Assembly: GCA_949317995.1 (NCBI GenBank)
Contig: OX439042.1
Coordinates: 20,067,174-20,131,173 of the forward strand
From: Acholoe squamosa
Taxonomy: Eukaryota > Annelida > Polychaeta > Phyllodocida > Polynoidae
Length of the DNA: 64,000 nt
Reading direction: 5' to 3'
This document shows, one piece after another, positions 23,666 through 36,730 of this stretch. The stretch's first letter is position 1. Every line of letters begins with the position of its first letter. The notes under the pieces were generated by a model. The model was not told where the DNA came from. It searched no databases and saw only the letters and a list, made by a program, of their open reading frames with translations. The position numbers were made by a program, and so were the translations under genes.

Positions 23666-25975
23666 CCCTTAGAGTATTAAAGTCGTCCAGTACCCAGCCT
23701 GCAGTCAGCCTGAAATTACAGCCATCAGTAAGTGGTACTGCAATCTAATTGTCGACACATGATGAATGGGGCTGGCTGCAGGCCTGCTCACTCTCTGTAG
23801 CATTGGGGGATTCCTTCACTGCTCATGGATGGCTGTGCTCAGCGGTTTGAGCAGCTCTCATCATGCCCTGACCTGCTCCACTTTAAGCTGCTCACTCCCC
23901 CATCCACCTGCAACTGAGTGATTGCCCCTTCAGGCCGCCACCCATGGAAGTTTGAGTGGCATGGTCATTATCATGCTGTTTGCTTTTATGACAATTTTCT
24001 TTTGTCTAAAGCAAATGAAAAAGACCAGGCCTTGAAAATAAACATCAGTTGCATTGTTGTGAAAGTATTGATATTTGCAGACAAAGGTGATTTGTAACAT
24101 GAGTAAAGGTGAAAAGCAGGATGTCTAATCTATTAGGTAAATTTGCCTTGTATGCACTATTTGGTCCAGTTCCTCCTGCACCTGGTAGCTATTGATGGAG
24201 GAGGCTGACAGAGCCGAGCCTGTGACTCTGCCATGTGGGTGGTAGCCTGAGTCACAGTGCCAACCTTAGGGCATAACAGGCTACAAACTTAGAGCAGGAA
24301 TGGTGTACGTGGGAGGCCTTAGGTGTGTGCTAGCTGTGATGATCAATCTGCTCATGTAAAAACCTGCGCAGCTCACCACACGATGGAGTATCTGTAGCTC
24401 TAGGGCCTTGTTCCCTGTAGATTTGGAGCCCATGGCTAGATACTGCAGCTACCACATACTTGGTGCTGGAGTACTGGGTTAGGGTGGTGGTGTACTGTAA
24501 TGGGGGCTGACACCTGTTCATATTGATTCACCTGTATTTGCAGTAGACATCATGGGTACTCAAGCTCCCATCTGCTACTCCAGGTCTGGCTCCAGGTCCT
24601 TCACAATAGGGTGTTACTTACTTCTACACACATCCTCTCTGTGCGAACTGGAACAATCTCTGAGCATTTTCAATTATGGCTATACATGCAACCCGAACTA
24701 ACACATGTTAAAGTTGTGCATGTTGGTCTAATGATTACATGCACCATGTAAGAATCATTTGCTTTGCAGAGTTGAACTGTCTAAAGGCACGATATCTCAC
24801 ACTTTTAAGATTGTGTATTCAGTGGTGTTGTTTCTTTAATAGTAGTGATAAAAAAGGTGGAGGATTCTTAATTGTGTTCATCAGCGCGACATTGTAATCA
24901 TAAAACAGAACATGACTAGAGAAAAAATATAATTGGTACAAAGCAACCACTGCAGTTTCCCTGTTGGGGCGGCCTCACCCTGTCGCCCTACATTCAATTA
25001 ATGATGCCGTTGACAAAGCAGCTACCCCGGAGAGACTACATGGGGAGGGGAGTCTGCCTGGCAGAAGTCCTTGGTGGTTGGTGTGTACTGGTCCGGGGGG
25101 GGGCACTTGCCCATGAGTTGGGTACCGACTGCAGCCAAAAGGGGGGGGGGGGCGGTGGATTTCCGCCAGAGTGTACACCATACATATGAGGACATGAAAT
25201 GCCCTAAAAAATACTTTGCTGGTCAATAAAAAATTCTGATCCACCCAAAAGCATGAAAACAATAGACAGGTTGGTGGAGGATGAAGGCTTGGAGGGGGTG
25301 GTCCAGCCACTTTTTGGGGCTGTGGAAATAAGGGGGGTGGCGGTCAAAGTCCATCTTCCCCACTCACCTAGGGCGATCAGATTTCCAGATCATTGAGAGA
25401 TAGGGCGGTAGGGCGGCAGTTGAAGGTGACCTACAAATAGTCAGTGCCCCCCCCCCCCCCGGGGTACTGGTACAATGAACTGAGCTTACACAGATAGAGG
25501 TGATGTGATTGCATGATGTGGGACTGCTATTCACTGAATAATGCACGCCACTGTCGGTGTTCTGTCTATGTCTGGTGCTGTACTTCCTTCCTTCAGTCCG
25601 CCCTCATGGGCCAGTGTGTAGCAGTGCAATCAATGCTGCATTTCCTACTTACGTTGTCCTAGATGACCCAACGATTACAACCTCCCCATCCCCAAACCTG
25701 CAAGCCAATCGCTCTTTAACCTTAGGGGCAATCTTACCGGTCATATATCAGACTTACTGGAGAATAGCGTAGATCAGGCCGGGATGATTCCCCCTTCAGA
25801 GACCTGAGCCTTTTCCCCAGCCACCAGATCGCCCAGCTAACTACTTATGATGTATGTGCAGATTCCAGCCTGGCTCAGGAGACTGAAGCCAGGCGGCCCT
25901 GACTCCTTCCCCTCCTCCTACCGTCCCTTCTTCCTCTCCCAATCCTGCCACCCCTGCCTCCTCTGTAGGCTGTAG
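23666..25975. other. Non-coding stretch with G/C runs
   Basis: G-runs lie at 25096-25106 and 25140-25152 and a C-run at 25447-25460. No gene is recognised. The last 70 bp (25905-25969) are a strong pyrimidine tract ending in TGTAG, treated with the next entry. Confidence 0.5.
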
Positions 25976-26230
25976 TCATACCCCCTAGTGTACGCCACAA
26001 TATTGACTCGCCCCGGGCAGGTCAAATATGACCCCGCAGGGCCTGACCGATGGGCTTATCAGAACGGCTCAGAAGCCAATGGGAGGAGGCAGAGCTTTGG
26101 TCGGGAAGCCACAGCCGCCGGGGGCCAGTGGCTTCAGCCCTGCTACGTGAAGCCAGCGGTAGAGGAGTCACCGGGGGAAACGGACGAGGGGTCTGAGGGG
26201 AATTTGGGCCCAAGGGAGAAATGTTGGTGA
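25976..26230 (+). CDS. Candidate terminal exon, unknown protein
   Basis: The product is not recognised. After a pyrimidine tract of about 65 nt ending TGTAG (25973-25975 as the last in-frame TAG), a frame stays open for 84 codons to a TGA at 26228-26230. The residues are hydrophilic and Gly/Glu/Arg/Pro-rich, for example YDPAGPDRWAYQNGSEANGR and VEESPGETDEGSEGNLGP, with a GC-leaning third position. There is no ATG at its beginning, so if real it is an internal or terminal exon read through a 3' splice site. AATAAA lies 55 nt after the stop. Against it: the length is within chance, three GAAGCCA repeat copies lie inside it, and no partner exon was found upstream. Confidence 0.28.
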   Translation, partial: SYPLVYATILTRPGQVKYDPAGPDRWAYQNGSEANGRRQSFGREATAAGGQWLQPCYVKPAVEESPGETDEGSEGNLGPREKCW

Positions 26231-27298
26231 ATAGGATAAACGTTTGGCTTAGGGGAGTGCCTCCAGTTGGGCCAGGGTATAGAAAATAAAAGACATTTTA
26301 AAGTTCCGTCCTGGAGGATTATGGATATCTAGATTGCGACCTATCCATGTGCATGGGCGTTTGGAGGAGAAAAGGGAATTTTCCATTAATGTAATTGAGT
26401 TAGAAAAAGTTTCCTTGTTTAGGAAAAGGGGAAGTTGACGGGGAAATACATCTAACTTTTGTTTTGAAACGGATACTTATGGACAGGCGGGATGATTTAT
26501 TGAATTATGGATGTGCGCAATGGAGTCGTCTTGCAGCCTAAATTGATTTGTCAATGTGAACATGGGTAGTGGTGTGGGTGGACGGCAGGGGTTACAACCA
26601 GGGCCGGGTTAGGACGTACAAGTATGAGTGCTGTGGTAGCAATGGGGCCTCAGCCGCCCGTCACAATCCATTGGCAAATGCCTTCTCTGAAATGGGAGAA
26701 GCCACTCGGGAAGCCAACTGTGAAATACGCAGTGATGCTGGCGGTTCGACTGGCCGTGGAGGAGACGGAGCCATGCCCCCTCCTATCCACTTCTCCAGTA
26801 GGGGATAATGCATCTTAGCCTTGAAGCCAGTGTTGAATATTCACGTGAAGCCAAGATTGAATTTACATTAATGAGGGCAAGGCCTGATGTGAATATAAAC
26901 CTATAAATCCTACAACAGGTTAAGGGAATTATCACAAGGGATGGAAGCCTTCAGGGGTTTCCTGTTTTCAGGAAAATACCTAAACATTTCTGTATATTAT
27001 AACCTATATGTATAAGGGTCCTATGAAAAATGTTGTGTTTTGTCACTTCATCCTGTACCATACCCGTAAACCAGCGTCGCAAATAGGACGGAATCCATAT
27101 GTCCTGCCACCATTGCTGTAAATGTAGGGTCTGAAGGGAATTTGGAATGGAGGGCGGCAGTGAAAGGCTACTTGATTGGACTACACGCAGAGCAGACCAC
27201 AGTTAACATGAAGGCAGTGGAGCTATTCACAGTCCATACTGAGCGCAGTAATAGAATAATAGATAGGCCAATATGTTAGGGGACAGTCCTTGAAGCCA
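26072..27298 (+). repeat. Cluster of GAAGCCA words
   Basis: The 7-mer GAAGCCA occurs eight times on the + strand at 26072, 26105, 26149, 26698, 26710, 26823, 26847 and 27292. A random 7-mer is expected well under once in 1.2 kb. Three more copies cluster at about 36428-36459. Spacing is irregular and flanks differ, so this is not a simple tandem repeat. Confidence 0.6.
26285..26290 (+). promoter_or_regulatory. Possible polyadenylation signal AATAAA
   Basis: It lies 55 nt downstream of the stop of the candidate terminal exon, a normal 3' UTR distance. AATAAA is common by chance in this composition, so it is support only in combination. Confidence 0.25.
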
Positions 27299-27670
27299 AC
27301 CACAGATGCCACTTGTAACCACCAATTGCTGGGGGTATTTGTAGGTTGCCCCTACACATGGCCATTAACAGTATTGACCGCCAGCTGTTGGAATTCCTTG
27401 TGCTTGGGGAGAGGGCAGTTGGTGGTGACAGTCGTGAGGGTGGAAGGGAAGAAGGTTCCAGGAGGTCTGAGCCTGGGGCCACTGTGTGTGATAAGAAGGA
27501 CAATAAGGACTTCTAGGCCCTGTGTGTGTCTTGTTTTTGTGTCTGTGTGTGAAGGGGGAATGAGTAGACTCCCTAAGGACCACTTTCCACCCTCTCCCAA
27601 ACCCCTCACCCACCTCCAACTCCCTCACATCTCTCCCCCATACTCCCTCACATCTCTCCACAACAGCACA
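26291..27670. other. Non-coding stretch
   Basis: It contains part of the GAAGCCA cluster and a CT-rich repeat (about 27590-27660, CTCCCTCACATCTCTCC twice). The 141-codon frame at 27290-27715 lies partly in low-complexity pyrimidine-rich sequence and overlaps antisense frames of 75-98 codons. I do not accept it as a gene. Confidence 0.45.
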
Positions 27671-27903
27671 GTTAACCCTTTAAAGAACATGTCAATTTGC
27701 CATTGTAATGCATGAATGCAGTCCCATTCCTCGCAAGGGCTTTACACTCATGCTTGTCCCATGGAAACCTTTACACACCAGAAGGGTCGGCATGATGCAC
27801 CGATACAGTTCTCGTAAGTAGGCTCACGTGAAGCAATGGTGCATCATGACCATAGAGAAACATGATGACCATACAGGGATGATGCGACTTTAAAACAGTT
27901 AAC
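27671..27903. mobile_element. Hairpin-family element, copy A
   Basis: 233 bp bordered by GTTAACCCTTTAAAG and its inverse (CTTTAAAACAGTTAAC). Inside lies a second inverted pair at 27785-27851, with GGTCGGCATGATGCACC against GGTGCATCATGACC and the loop motif CTCGTAAGTAGGCTC. It is homologous in order to copy B at 40935-41168. There is no coding content. It is probably a MITE. Confidence 0.6.
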
Positions 27904-30900
27904 ATTGGGACAGACCCAGATAGGAGCCAATTTCATGCACCAGAGCAGGACGAAGCGGCTCATGAAGATGCCTCCCGTTTACTCCAGTGTCTTAGAGCAT
28001 TTCATTATCATGTCAGGCCTTCCACCCCGCCACATGGTTCCACATGTTGATCTCTAATGGAATTGCAATATATTTTTAGTTCTTTTCTTCCCTCCGCCTG
28101 GCTGGTGCTTGGCGTTTTTAAATGAGACAGAAGAAGGAGAGATCCATTCATAATGTGACATTGATTAACAGTATGTTTTCAGAACCCCACGTACGGTGGA
28201 ACTGTAGATGACACTTTGGTGTATCACGGTAGTATTAGCCCACGGAGAATGTTAACATTTATTTTCATTATCCATTGTTTTGATTAGGCATATTGATATC
28301 AATCCATAAGGTCCCTATGTGCTCGGGGCCAGAGTGCTAGGTGATGCTTTTTTCAATGTAAACAAAAGCCATATTGAGTTCCATAGAGCTCTATTTCATC
28401 TTAAGCTATGCTCAAAGTATTGACCAATGACAAAACACTGTCGCATTTATGAATCGATCCTTTGGCAGCAATATGGGCAGACACAGGATCACAGCCAGGG
28501 ACTCATATACCACGATAATTGTGGCATAAATATCCCCTAAATGATGGTAATTAGTGAGAAAATAGTTGAATATTAAGCTTTGTGTATACAGGGCCCCATG
28601 CTATATGGGAACCAAAAGGCCTAATACCATGGAGGTAAGAAAAGGCAGATATCAATGTTTCCTGTACACCAATGGCAGGTATGGCAATGTGGACATTGCT
28701 TCTGCTTGAACAAATCTATTTATTCACGCCATAGACATCATGATTAGCAGAACCCTTTAATGGGAATTATTACGCACTGTCACATTTTGGAATTTGAATT
28801 TCTCAGGGTTTTGTTTCTGTTCCACTTTCACTCTTACCAACTACAGAGGTTATATTTATATAACCTATCTATACCAACTTACACCTTACATATGGTGCAT
28901 ATACTACGCCCTTATCCCAGTTTTCCTCTTTTAACCATTGTCCATTGTCCCTAGCTTTGCCATATGGGCCCAAGAACAGCCGTGTATTGAACGTTACTAA
29001 GTCTGTTTAGTTCAGCAGTTGTCCAGACTGTCCCAGTTCATTTCGGTCCAACTTATAAAACTGACGCCTCCACAGTCTTTCTAACTCGATCTCCTCCTCC
29101 CATCTCTCTGATTAGTCCTATTGCAGCTGCATTATCCCTCATTGTGTCTGGTCGTTAGATTCACACGCAGCCCAGTATTAGGACCTCTGCCATGTTTGGC
29201 TGGAAATTATAATAGGAGCTTTCATATGATCAGTTATAAATGATGAAGAAAAATAAGTCAAAACCGTTTAAAAGATCCAGGTCATACTTCGGATTTTAAT
29301 TAAGAGGCATATGGATTTGATATCTAGACGCTTTAGTAAACATACCGGAGGTCATTTTAGCCGCGAGGATATTGCAATAATGAATCTCGTTTATCACTAG
29401 ATTAGTGTATCAGTATTGAACATCCAATATACAGCTGATAAGATGTGTCCTTACCACTAGTTCAGGTATGGGCTGGTACATGTGTTCTACAGGTGTTGAC
29501 TCACCTGTCTGGTCAATAAGACCCTGGCCCCCTCAATTAGACAGGTGCTCCAGGGAGTTTAAGCCTGATCTTGTGCTGGTGATTTAAATCTTAGTCTACA
29601 CCAATTGGAGATCCATAAAAGTCACCACCACACATGTTAAGGACATCTAAATGTCAGAACTACAGGCAAAAGTGTGTATACCTGAATGATTCTACAGCAC
29701 TGGAGAATGTAGACATGTATAGAATTTAGGAGGTTGGTCTCATGTGTCTTTTAACCTGGTTCTCACCTGTAGTGACCAGAGGAGAAGAGTGCTCTCCACT
29801 CAGCTAATCTCAGGTGTGTCCTGATACTTCACCTCCAGGGCTGATTGCCTTCCATCAATCAACACTCTCCGTTTATACAAAACCTAGTGAGTCATTCTTT
29901 CTCAGGAATTAGATAAAAGAAAAATGAGTTAAAGAAATAGATAATGAAAAAAATAAGATAAAATAAGAGAGAGAAACTGCCACAATTAAAGTGTCTTTAC
30001 ATAGAGTGCTCATGGTCAGGTACATACAACACCAACTAATATTCATATAATGTGTTTTTAAACACTCTGATTCAATTGGTTCTTTCATGAAGGTATGTGT
30101 ATACTCATTGTCACAAGGAAACATTCCAACATAACTTCTTACTGTAAGGCAATTGTGGTGCACTAAACCTTTTTTCAGCTAAGTCGCAAGAGGTAGAGGA
30201 TTCGTTTCACAATTTCATTTGTGGTTGAGGGCGCTTCGCGAGTTGATTCTCGGAATTCCTGTATAGCTATTGAATTCCCAAACCACAGCTATGCCGCCTG
30301 CCCCGCCTGCCCTACTACGCCTGCCCCAATGCTTACAAACACCTGTTTTTTTATTCTTAGAACAGACTTCCTGTCTGTGGTCAGATCTGAGGTTCAAGGA
30401 TCTTCTGAGTAGATACCTTAGTCCTATGCTCCCTTATACTTGGTTCGAGTTGCAGGAAGTCGATGGAAAGATAGGGATGGGATAACAGTTGTGTTTATAA
30501 CAGTGGGTAACATACATGGGTGCACTATGGAAATAGCTGTTTGACATGCTTCCAGGTTTGGCTGGTGATGATATATATAATATCAGAAGTGATACAATAT
30601 ACATGTACATGTATAGTAAATGTAGCCCTTCATTTTAATAGAAATCCAGGACATTAGTTTTCAGACTACATGGCTTTGGTTCTTAAGGTATTAGAAAACG
30701 TTTGCACTAGTAAAGAAACAAGAAAGGGAACCTTTGAACCTGGATTATGTCAAATTGACACAGTAAAAAAGTTATGTTCACCTTTTTTTGAGTTATCTCA
30801 TGCTGGTCATAAAGAGTAGCCATATGGTGGACAACTGAGACTGAACACCCATCAACACCCCATGGGGAAATCCATGGTGGGGTTCTAGGAGTTCTGTTAA

Positions 30901-32196
30901 CCAGACTCAATGAATGACATTACATTTCCAAAATATGTAAATAGTCAAAATATACGCAGCTATTGCCATTCATCATAGATCATGGCTGACACACTTATAA
31001 AAAATATACCATATATCCAGGTACCACTCGTGTACTGTATGTCATAAAGATGACCAACCATTTTAGTTCCATGGTATAAATACAAGTGTCTTCGTTTTAA
31101 GTGAAATAAGATTGAAACTACTACTAAGACCAGCTATAGAAATGCATGCAACATCAGGTGTATCTGTTATCGACATAAAAAAGAGAAGAGACTTATAGAA
31201 GTACCCTAGTAATAATGGGAGAAGTCTGGCGTCGTCCACTACTATTATATACACCTATATGTGGTAGGCCACAGGTATGTAGAGTCCAGACTCTCTGTCT
31301 GACATAGACCCGGCTAGTGGTCATTGAACATTGATTCTGTGAGTAAAAAGTAGGAGTGGCACCATGTGGGGTCTACACTCCATACCTTGTATATCACCCA
31401 TTGCATTATTGAATGTAAACTATCAACATAGGTTGTAAACTGATACTAAGATGTTATCATACCTAAAACATGAGTGCAGACATGTAGGTGTGTGTTATCA
31501 GTACTAGATCACCGATACCATCCTGTTACTGACACTCACATTAACTTGAATGGCACTCCATTGTCTTAAGTAAGCTTACGCCTGCAACAATAGTGTGTGT
31601 TATCAATACCCTTCTATTCATGATAGGTTTGCCCTCAATTTTTGCGTCAAAACTGGCTTGTGATTATTTATTGGATCCAAATCAATGATCACTTGATCTC
31701 TTTAGAGTATAAACTCCTTAATCTATCCGGATACATAGACTTGCCCATTCAGCTGATATTGATCTACTTTATATTCAAGTATTTTCTTTAAAATTGTCTG
31801 AATACTCTCTGGTCACTCCCAACGCCCTACTTTTAATGATGATGTATCAATTGAAATACTTCGCTAGAGACTCCTTTAATTCATAAAATGCCTACTAGAA
31901 TATCTCAATTCAGTTTTCAGAGCTAAAAAGATACTTTCATGTCATTGATGTTTGTTTGAATAAGGAACTGCTATTGCATAATACTAATACTTTTTGACAT
32001 TAACATCCCTCATGGACCTTTTCAGTGGGTTAATCATGATTGATATTTTCAATGTATTGCCCTACATTGCCAACATTCAGAGCTACGGGTGCATTGTCTC
32101 TATGTAGACAGCTCCTATTATCACCCAGACCAGCCTGTCTGTGTACCAGCATTACCACCATCTCACTCTTCTCTGTGGATCACCCCTACCCCCACT
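27904..32196. other. Non-coding stretch
   Basis: No gene, RNA or transposon is recognised over 4.3 kb. Frames do not exceed 84 codons. Repeats are minimal (GT- and CACCTGT-rich words around 29480-29830). It could be intronic or intergenic regulatory DNA. Confidence 0.5.
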
Positions 32197-32215
32197 ACAC
32201 ACACACACACACACA
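32197..32215. repeat. (AC)n microsatellite
   Basis: About 19 nt of alternating AC in a CT/CA-rich surround. Confidence 0.95.
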
Positions 32216-32591
32216 TACCCACCCCTCTCTACTCCCTCCCATTCCCACACCCTTTCACATCACCATTTTGATCCCCAGCCCACACACCTCACCACATTCT
32301 ATAGCCTTCTTTTCAAACCCGGATCCCCCTTACCTACAGGTGTGTGGTGACTTTGCACACCTTACACACACCTTCAGTAGTAGCTAGGTATGCGGGTAGC
32401 ATGAAACAGCAAACAAAGGGGGCCTCACACTGGCATGATAACATAAATATTGACAAGGCGCACACAGAGAGTCCCTCTCACTCCTCTTACACCGACAGGT
32501 CACACTTCCGACTCGTGGCAAGACGAGCACACCCGATTATCTAAACACTTCTTTATACTACTACCGGAAATAGTAATCGATACAGGTAAGG

Positions 32592-32599
32592 TGACGTCA
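32592..32599. promoter_or_regulatory. Perfect CRE palindrome TGACGTCA
   Basis: An exact CREB/ATF consensus. It sits just downstream of an ETS-like ACCGGAAAT (32573-32581). No transcript can be defined next to it. Confidence 0.3.
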
Positions 32600-34377
32600 C
32601 GTCTTGAGAATATGAAGACAATGCCTTGAAGCATAAGTGTCAAGAAGGAACATACAACTTTCAGAAAACTCAGTTTAACATGAAAATATGATGACCACTG
32701 ACAGTTGATGTAGACAAAAGATACTCAACAAATTGCCGGTCAATATAATAAGCAAATGTCCTCGATGGGAATACAATGTAAAAAATCCCATGGAAGTGGA
32801 CATTTGCATTTATGTCATGGCCTAGGGGTTATTTTGCTTTTAAATAAAGAAAAACAGCTCAGATCTGTTTAAAATCCAAGATGGCGGACACCCATTGAAT
32901 ACGGCCACATTGTATTTCATCCCACCATTGAATATGACATGTCCAGTACTGTTCTATTGCAATGATCGTATCTGCCATGACATAAGGAGAGATAAGAGAA
33001 TATCTGAATAAGGTCATACTCGTATATGGCAGATAATAATATCCCTTTATATGTTGTTTACCACTGGGGTTATCCTGTTGTAATGGGCAAGGATAAAATT
33101 AATTGGGTTCATGTAAAGCGAAATGCTTGCCCTGTATTGTGATTTATGTTTGTAAGATAGGAACGTCATAAAATCACTACCAAAAAGCATACAGAATTTA
33201 TTTTCAACCAGTTTAGGCCCCCCTAATTAGAGAATAACTTACATTTTACTGGAAACAAACGGTGAAACAAACTAAAACATAAAGGATGAACAGACTGTAC
33301 TTAATACATTGCCTAGGAGGAAGACTTAGAAGAACATCTTGATGAAATTTATATAAAGGTCTTCGTCTACCGTGGAAAGTGTTCCTCCTTGTGTTTACCA
33401 CCCAGGGTTTACCACCTGGAGTTTAACATTGGAATGGACGAGGGTAGAATGACATGTTGTTCATGTCATTCTACTGAAGTAGTAATACACCTTGGTGGGC
33501 TGTGAAATAAGAATATCACATGAGATATTTAGTAAGATATCCTGGTCGTCTCCTCACAGCTATCCATCATACCTCAGCGCTTTAGTCCCGATTTATTACT
33601 GTGGATGACGGCTCCCCACTGCTCAGTGCAGGACTAGCCTGCAAAACCCAAACCAAAATGTCCCAGGTATTTCAGTCTCTGTGTAGATATGAACCCCCGA
33701 TGTGCGTGTGCGGGGAGGTGCCAAGAGGACAAGAGTTGAAAGACCCCCAACTAAATCCCCCGGTCCTGACAAACTGCCAATATCTATAAAAGCAGCTTCG
33801 TGAAAATGGTCATGGATTGTCTCTTTTCACCCCGTATCCTATTATTTGGCAGAGGCTCAACTGACAGGATTCATATCAGTATGAGACTGTGGAGGAAAGA
33901 TAGGCTTGACGACTTTAACACACTGATGACTGTCGTGGCAAATAAGGCTTGTAAGATTTTTTTGATTTTTTTTCTAGACTTATGATAATAGCCCCACTGG
34001 CTCAAAAGAGCATTAGATAGAACCCACAGCTTTCACAAAGTACAACAGGACCAAGCCTCCTCCTGTGAGTCAATTCATTGGTTGTGAATGGCAATGTTAC
34101 TAAAATGCTGGCGGTGTGTCAGATTGTATAGGTATGATTTAGATGGGGGCGGTAGGGTGTGTAGCTTTCCCATACATACAGGCTTATAGAGCTGTCAGTA
34201 CGAAAATAAGGGGTCTGTATGTAAACGGACAATATGTTATTCAACCTGATAAAAGCCATGGGCTGGTCTTTGTAGAAGAGAAAAGTAGCACACAGGTGGG
34301 CATGTTGATTTCTCACAGCTTAAGAGTTGCGGTGGTATTAGTCTGGGGTAAAATTTGATAGATATACAATGAAATAT

Positions 34378-34425
34378 TAGTATGTATATATATATATTTA
34401 TATATATATATATATTTATATATAA
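34378..34425. repeat. (TA)n / TATATTTA low-complexity tract
   Basis: Alternating TA with periodic TTT interruptions. Confidence 0.9.
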
Positions 34426-36489
34426 GGCTCCCTCACAGCTCTGAAAGGTCTCCAGAATGTTGACTTATGATAGATGTCTACCGTGAAGTGATGATTCCAT
34501 TTCTGTATCTTTATAAAAAGTAGAAGAGAACAGATTAAATCGCCCAGTACACTACACGCCTGAACACATATTGACTTTAGATACGCCCGCTAATTCCAGT
34601 ACAAAATGTGATTTAGAAGACCACCTAATGACATAATGGTATAAGAGATTTCTGGGTCTGCAGCTTTCTATACCAGGACTCTGCCCTTGTGTTTAGGAGT
34701 GTCCCTCCCTGTTATTATCTCATCCCACCAGCTGTTACTAACACAACATTAGACCAATGACCCAAGTTCACACTTAATAAGAATTCTTAGAAGTTAAAAG
34801 GCCCTCCAGCAATATCTATTTCTTATACACCTTGACCTCCTAACCAGAAAATCAATGTTATAAGGATGGGCTGATGTGCTCATTTATTATGCTAATTGAA
34901 TCACTAGTTGGAAGTTCATCTTGGTGCACCAGTAGTTGTCTTTATCAAAGGATTCGGCTTAATAATTCAGAATTTGGCTGGGTTCCAAATCTACCTTCCT
35001 ATCGTCTCTGGGATCAAAATGCACATCTCTTTAGTATCTAGAAGTAGGTATATCAATAAAAGTAGCAGTAGGATAGTACTACATACATATGCACTTTTTC
35101 AATCATGTAAGGTTGATAAATGATATCAATATCAGCATGTATGGTTGATGAAAAATTGGAGAAAGAGCCAGTTCCTCTACTATATATACGAAAAACTGTG
35201 AAGCCATGGTGGATTTGAAGTTTGCATTGAAATAAAGAATAGCTCTAGTTCATCAGAGGAGCTATGTTAAGAGAAGATTGTGGATGGTACGCAGAAGCAG
35301 AGACAACATTAGGTGCAGTGCAAAGGAACTAGAAGTGGTACTGCATTAATAAGGGAGAGAATGAGGTTAGAGGAGGCCCAGAGGACATGAAGGGTAAAGC
35401 AATATATATGAGTAACTCAGGGTCAGGAGGCTCGGACACAAACCCAGACGGCATTTGGCTGGCGTCTGCTGCTGGTAGCCAGCGTCTGATACAGCAGTGA
35501 CGTATGTTTGTGTGTAGAAGGCCACCTAACGCCACCCTCGGGTTACCCTGAACCAGGCAGCCACCAGTGGAAGCCCTACCTGTAGACACACCCCTAACGC
35601 ATCAACTGACTCTTGTGAATCATAAGGTATATGTCATTTAGGTAAAATGGGTGCAGGTGCTCCCATGTCGTCCCGCGGTGTTTTCCGCCATAGGAAAGGT
35701 CAAGCCTCAAGATGGTACTGTACACCCAAGTGTGTACACCCAAGTGTAGGCTAAAGTAGATATGAGGAAGGTGGTGTACTGGCATACCTCCTTGTATATA
35801 TGATAAGGGAGGATTGTATCCTGCACCATCCTTTATGTCCTTAACCATGAATTGTCATTTCAAATGGTTAAGATCAAATTTAGATTTCCGAAAGGGTTTT
35901 AGCTGTATTTACATGCAATGTTGCATGTATCAAATTCCTTATTATGTCTACCTATACATGTATATGCCCTTGCGTGTGTGAGGGAAGAGATCTGTGTCCT
36001 TTTCAAAACAGTGTACACAAAAATGTAATTCCACAGACGATATTGATACATCTCGTGAAAATTTAAATATATGTACGATGATGGTGAGTCAAATACTAGG
36101 AGCTGGCCGAATATTGAGTCTCTAATTGTAGATTGTATTTTGTTGTCCTCTATATAGTGCCAAGATAGAAACCTGATGTACGGTATCCATTGTTTTGGAT
36201 CACACAATAGTGTATAACTGACTAGGGTAACTGGCGTATAATGACTTTCTGTCGACCATACATCCCCAATATGTAATAGCATTCACAGTATTCCTCCATG
36301 GTATTGCCTGGAGCAGGGCCCTCCTCCTGTCGACCCAGAACCCTCACCTGCCTGAGCCATACAAAAACGACAAGTAGGCTGATGGCTAAAAGCAATGAGA
36401 CTGGCTGATGGGTCTGACAGCCAGCCGGAAGCCATACAACGAAGCCACAAGGGAAGCCAATGTTGTTAACCTAAGTACAGTATAGTTCT

Positions 36490-36730
36490 TTAAAGCATCA
36501 TGTCCTTTGGTCGACTTGATGCTTAAATGCAGCCCATGAGAGTCTATCGCCTATGCTGCATTCATGCATCATGCCAACCTTACATGGTTGTCAAACTCAC
36601 GAAAGGACCAGCACAATGCGCTATTGATGTAGCGTTGGCGAGTAGCCTCATCAACACTGCATTGATTCAACATAACGACAAATGGCCACAAATCTGGAGG
36701 CATCATGTGGTCCTTAAAGGACTCAGTTAG
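36490..36730. repeat. Hairpin-family element, copy C
   Basis: The ends pair as TTCTTTAAAGCATCATGTCC against CCTTTAAGGACCACATGATG (reverse-complemented right end). The interior has GCATCATGCCAACC and TTGGCGAGTAGCCTC, the same word order as copies A and B. It is more diverged than either. Confidence 0.45.

Larger units (their letters stand above)
32216..36489. other. Non-coding stretch with a CRE and an ATGGCGG motif
   Basis: A perfect TGACGTCA lies at 32592-32599, six bases after CAG/GTAAGG (donor-like) at 32583-32588. AAAATCCAAGATGGCGGAC at about 32866-32884 resembles the promoter repeats at 42.9-43.1 kb. A short perfect hairpin (13-bp arms, GTAGAATGACATG) lies at 33445-33475. The 127-codon minus frame at 35899-36282 is within chance expectation for AT-rich DNA. 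Confidence 0.45.

Noticed and set aside
27290-27715. 141-codon + strand frame
   Set aside because: Half lies in CT-rich low-complexity DNA, and antisense frames of similar length overlap it.
30180-30260. tRNA-like region near GCGAGTTGATTCTCGG
   Set aside because: The B-box match is poor and the D-arm cannot be formed.
35899-36282. 127-codon ATG-started minus frame
   Set aside because: Several frames this long are expected by chance in 64 kb; no domain, signal or splice context was seen.
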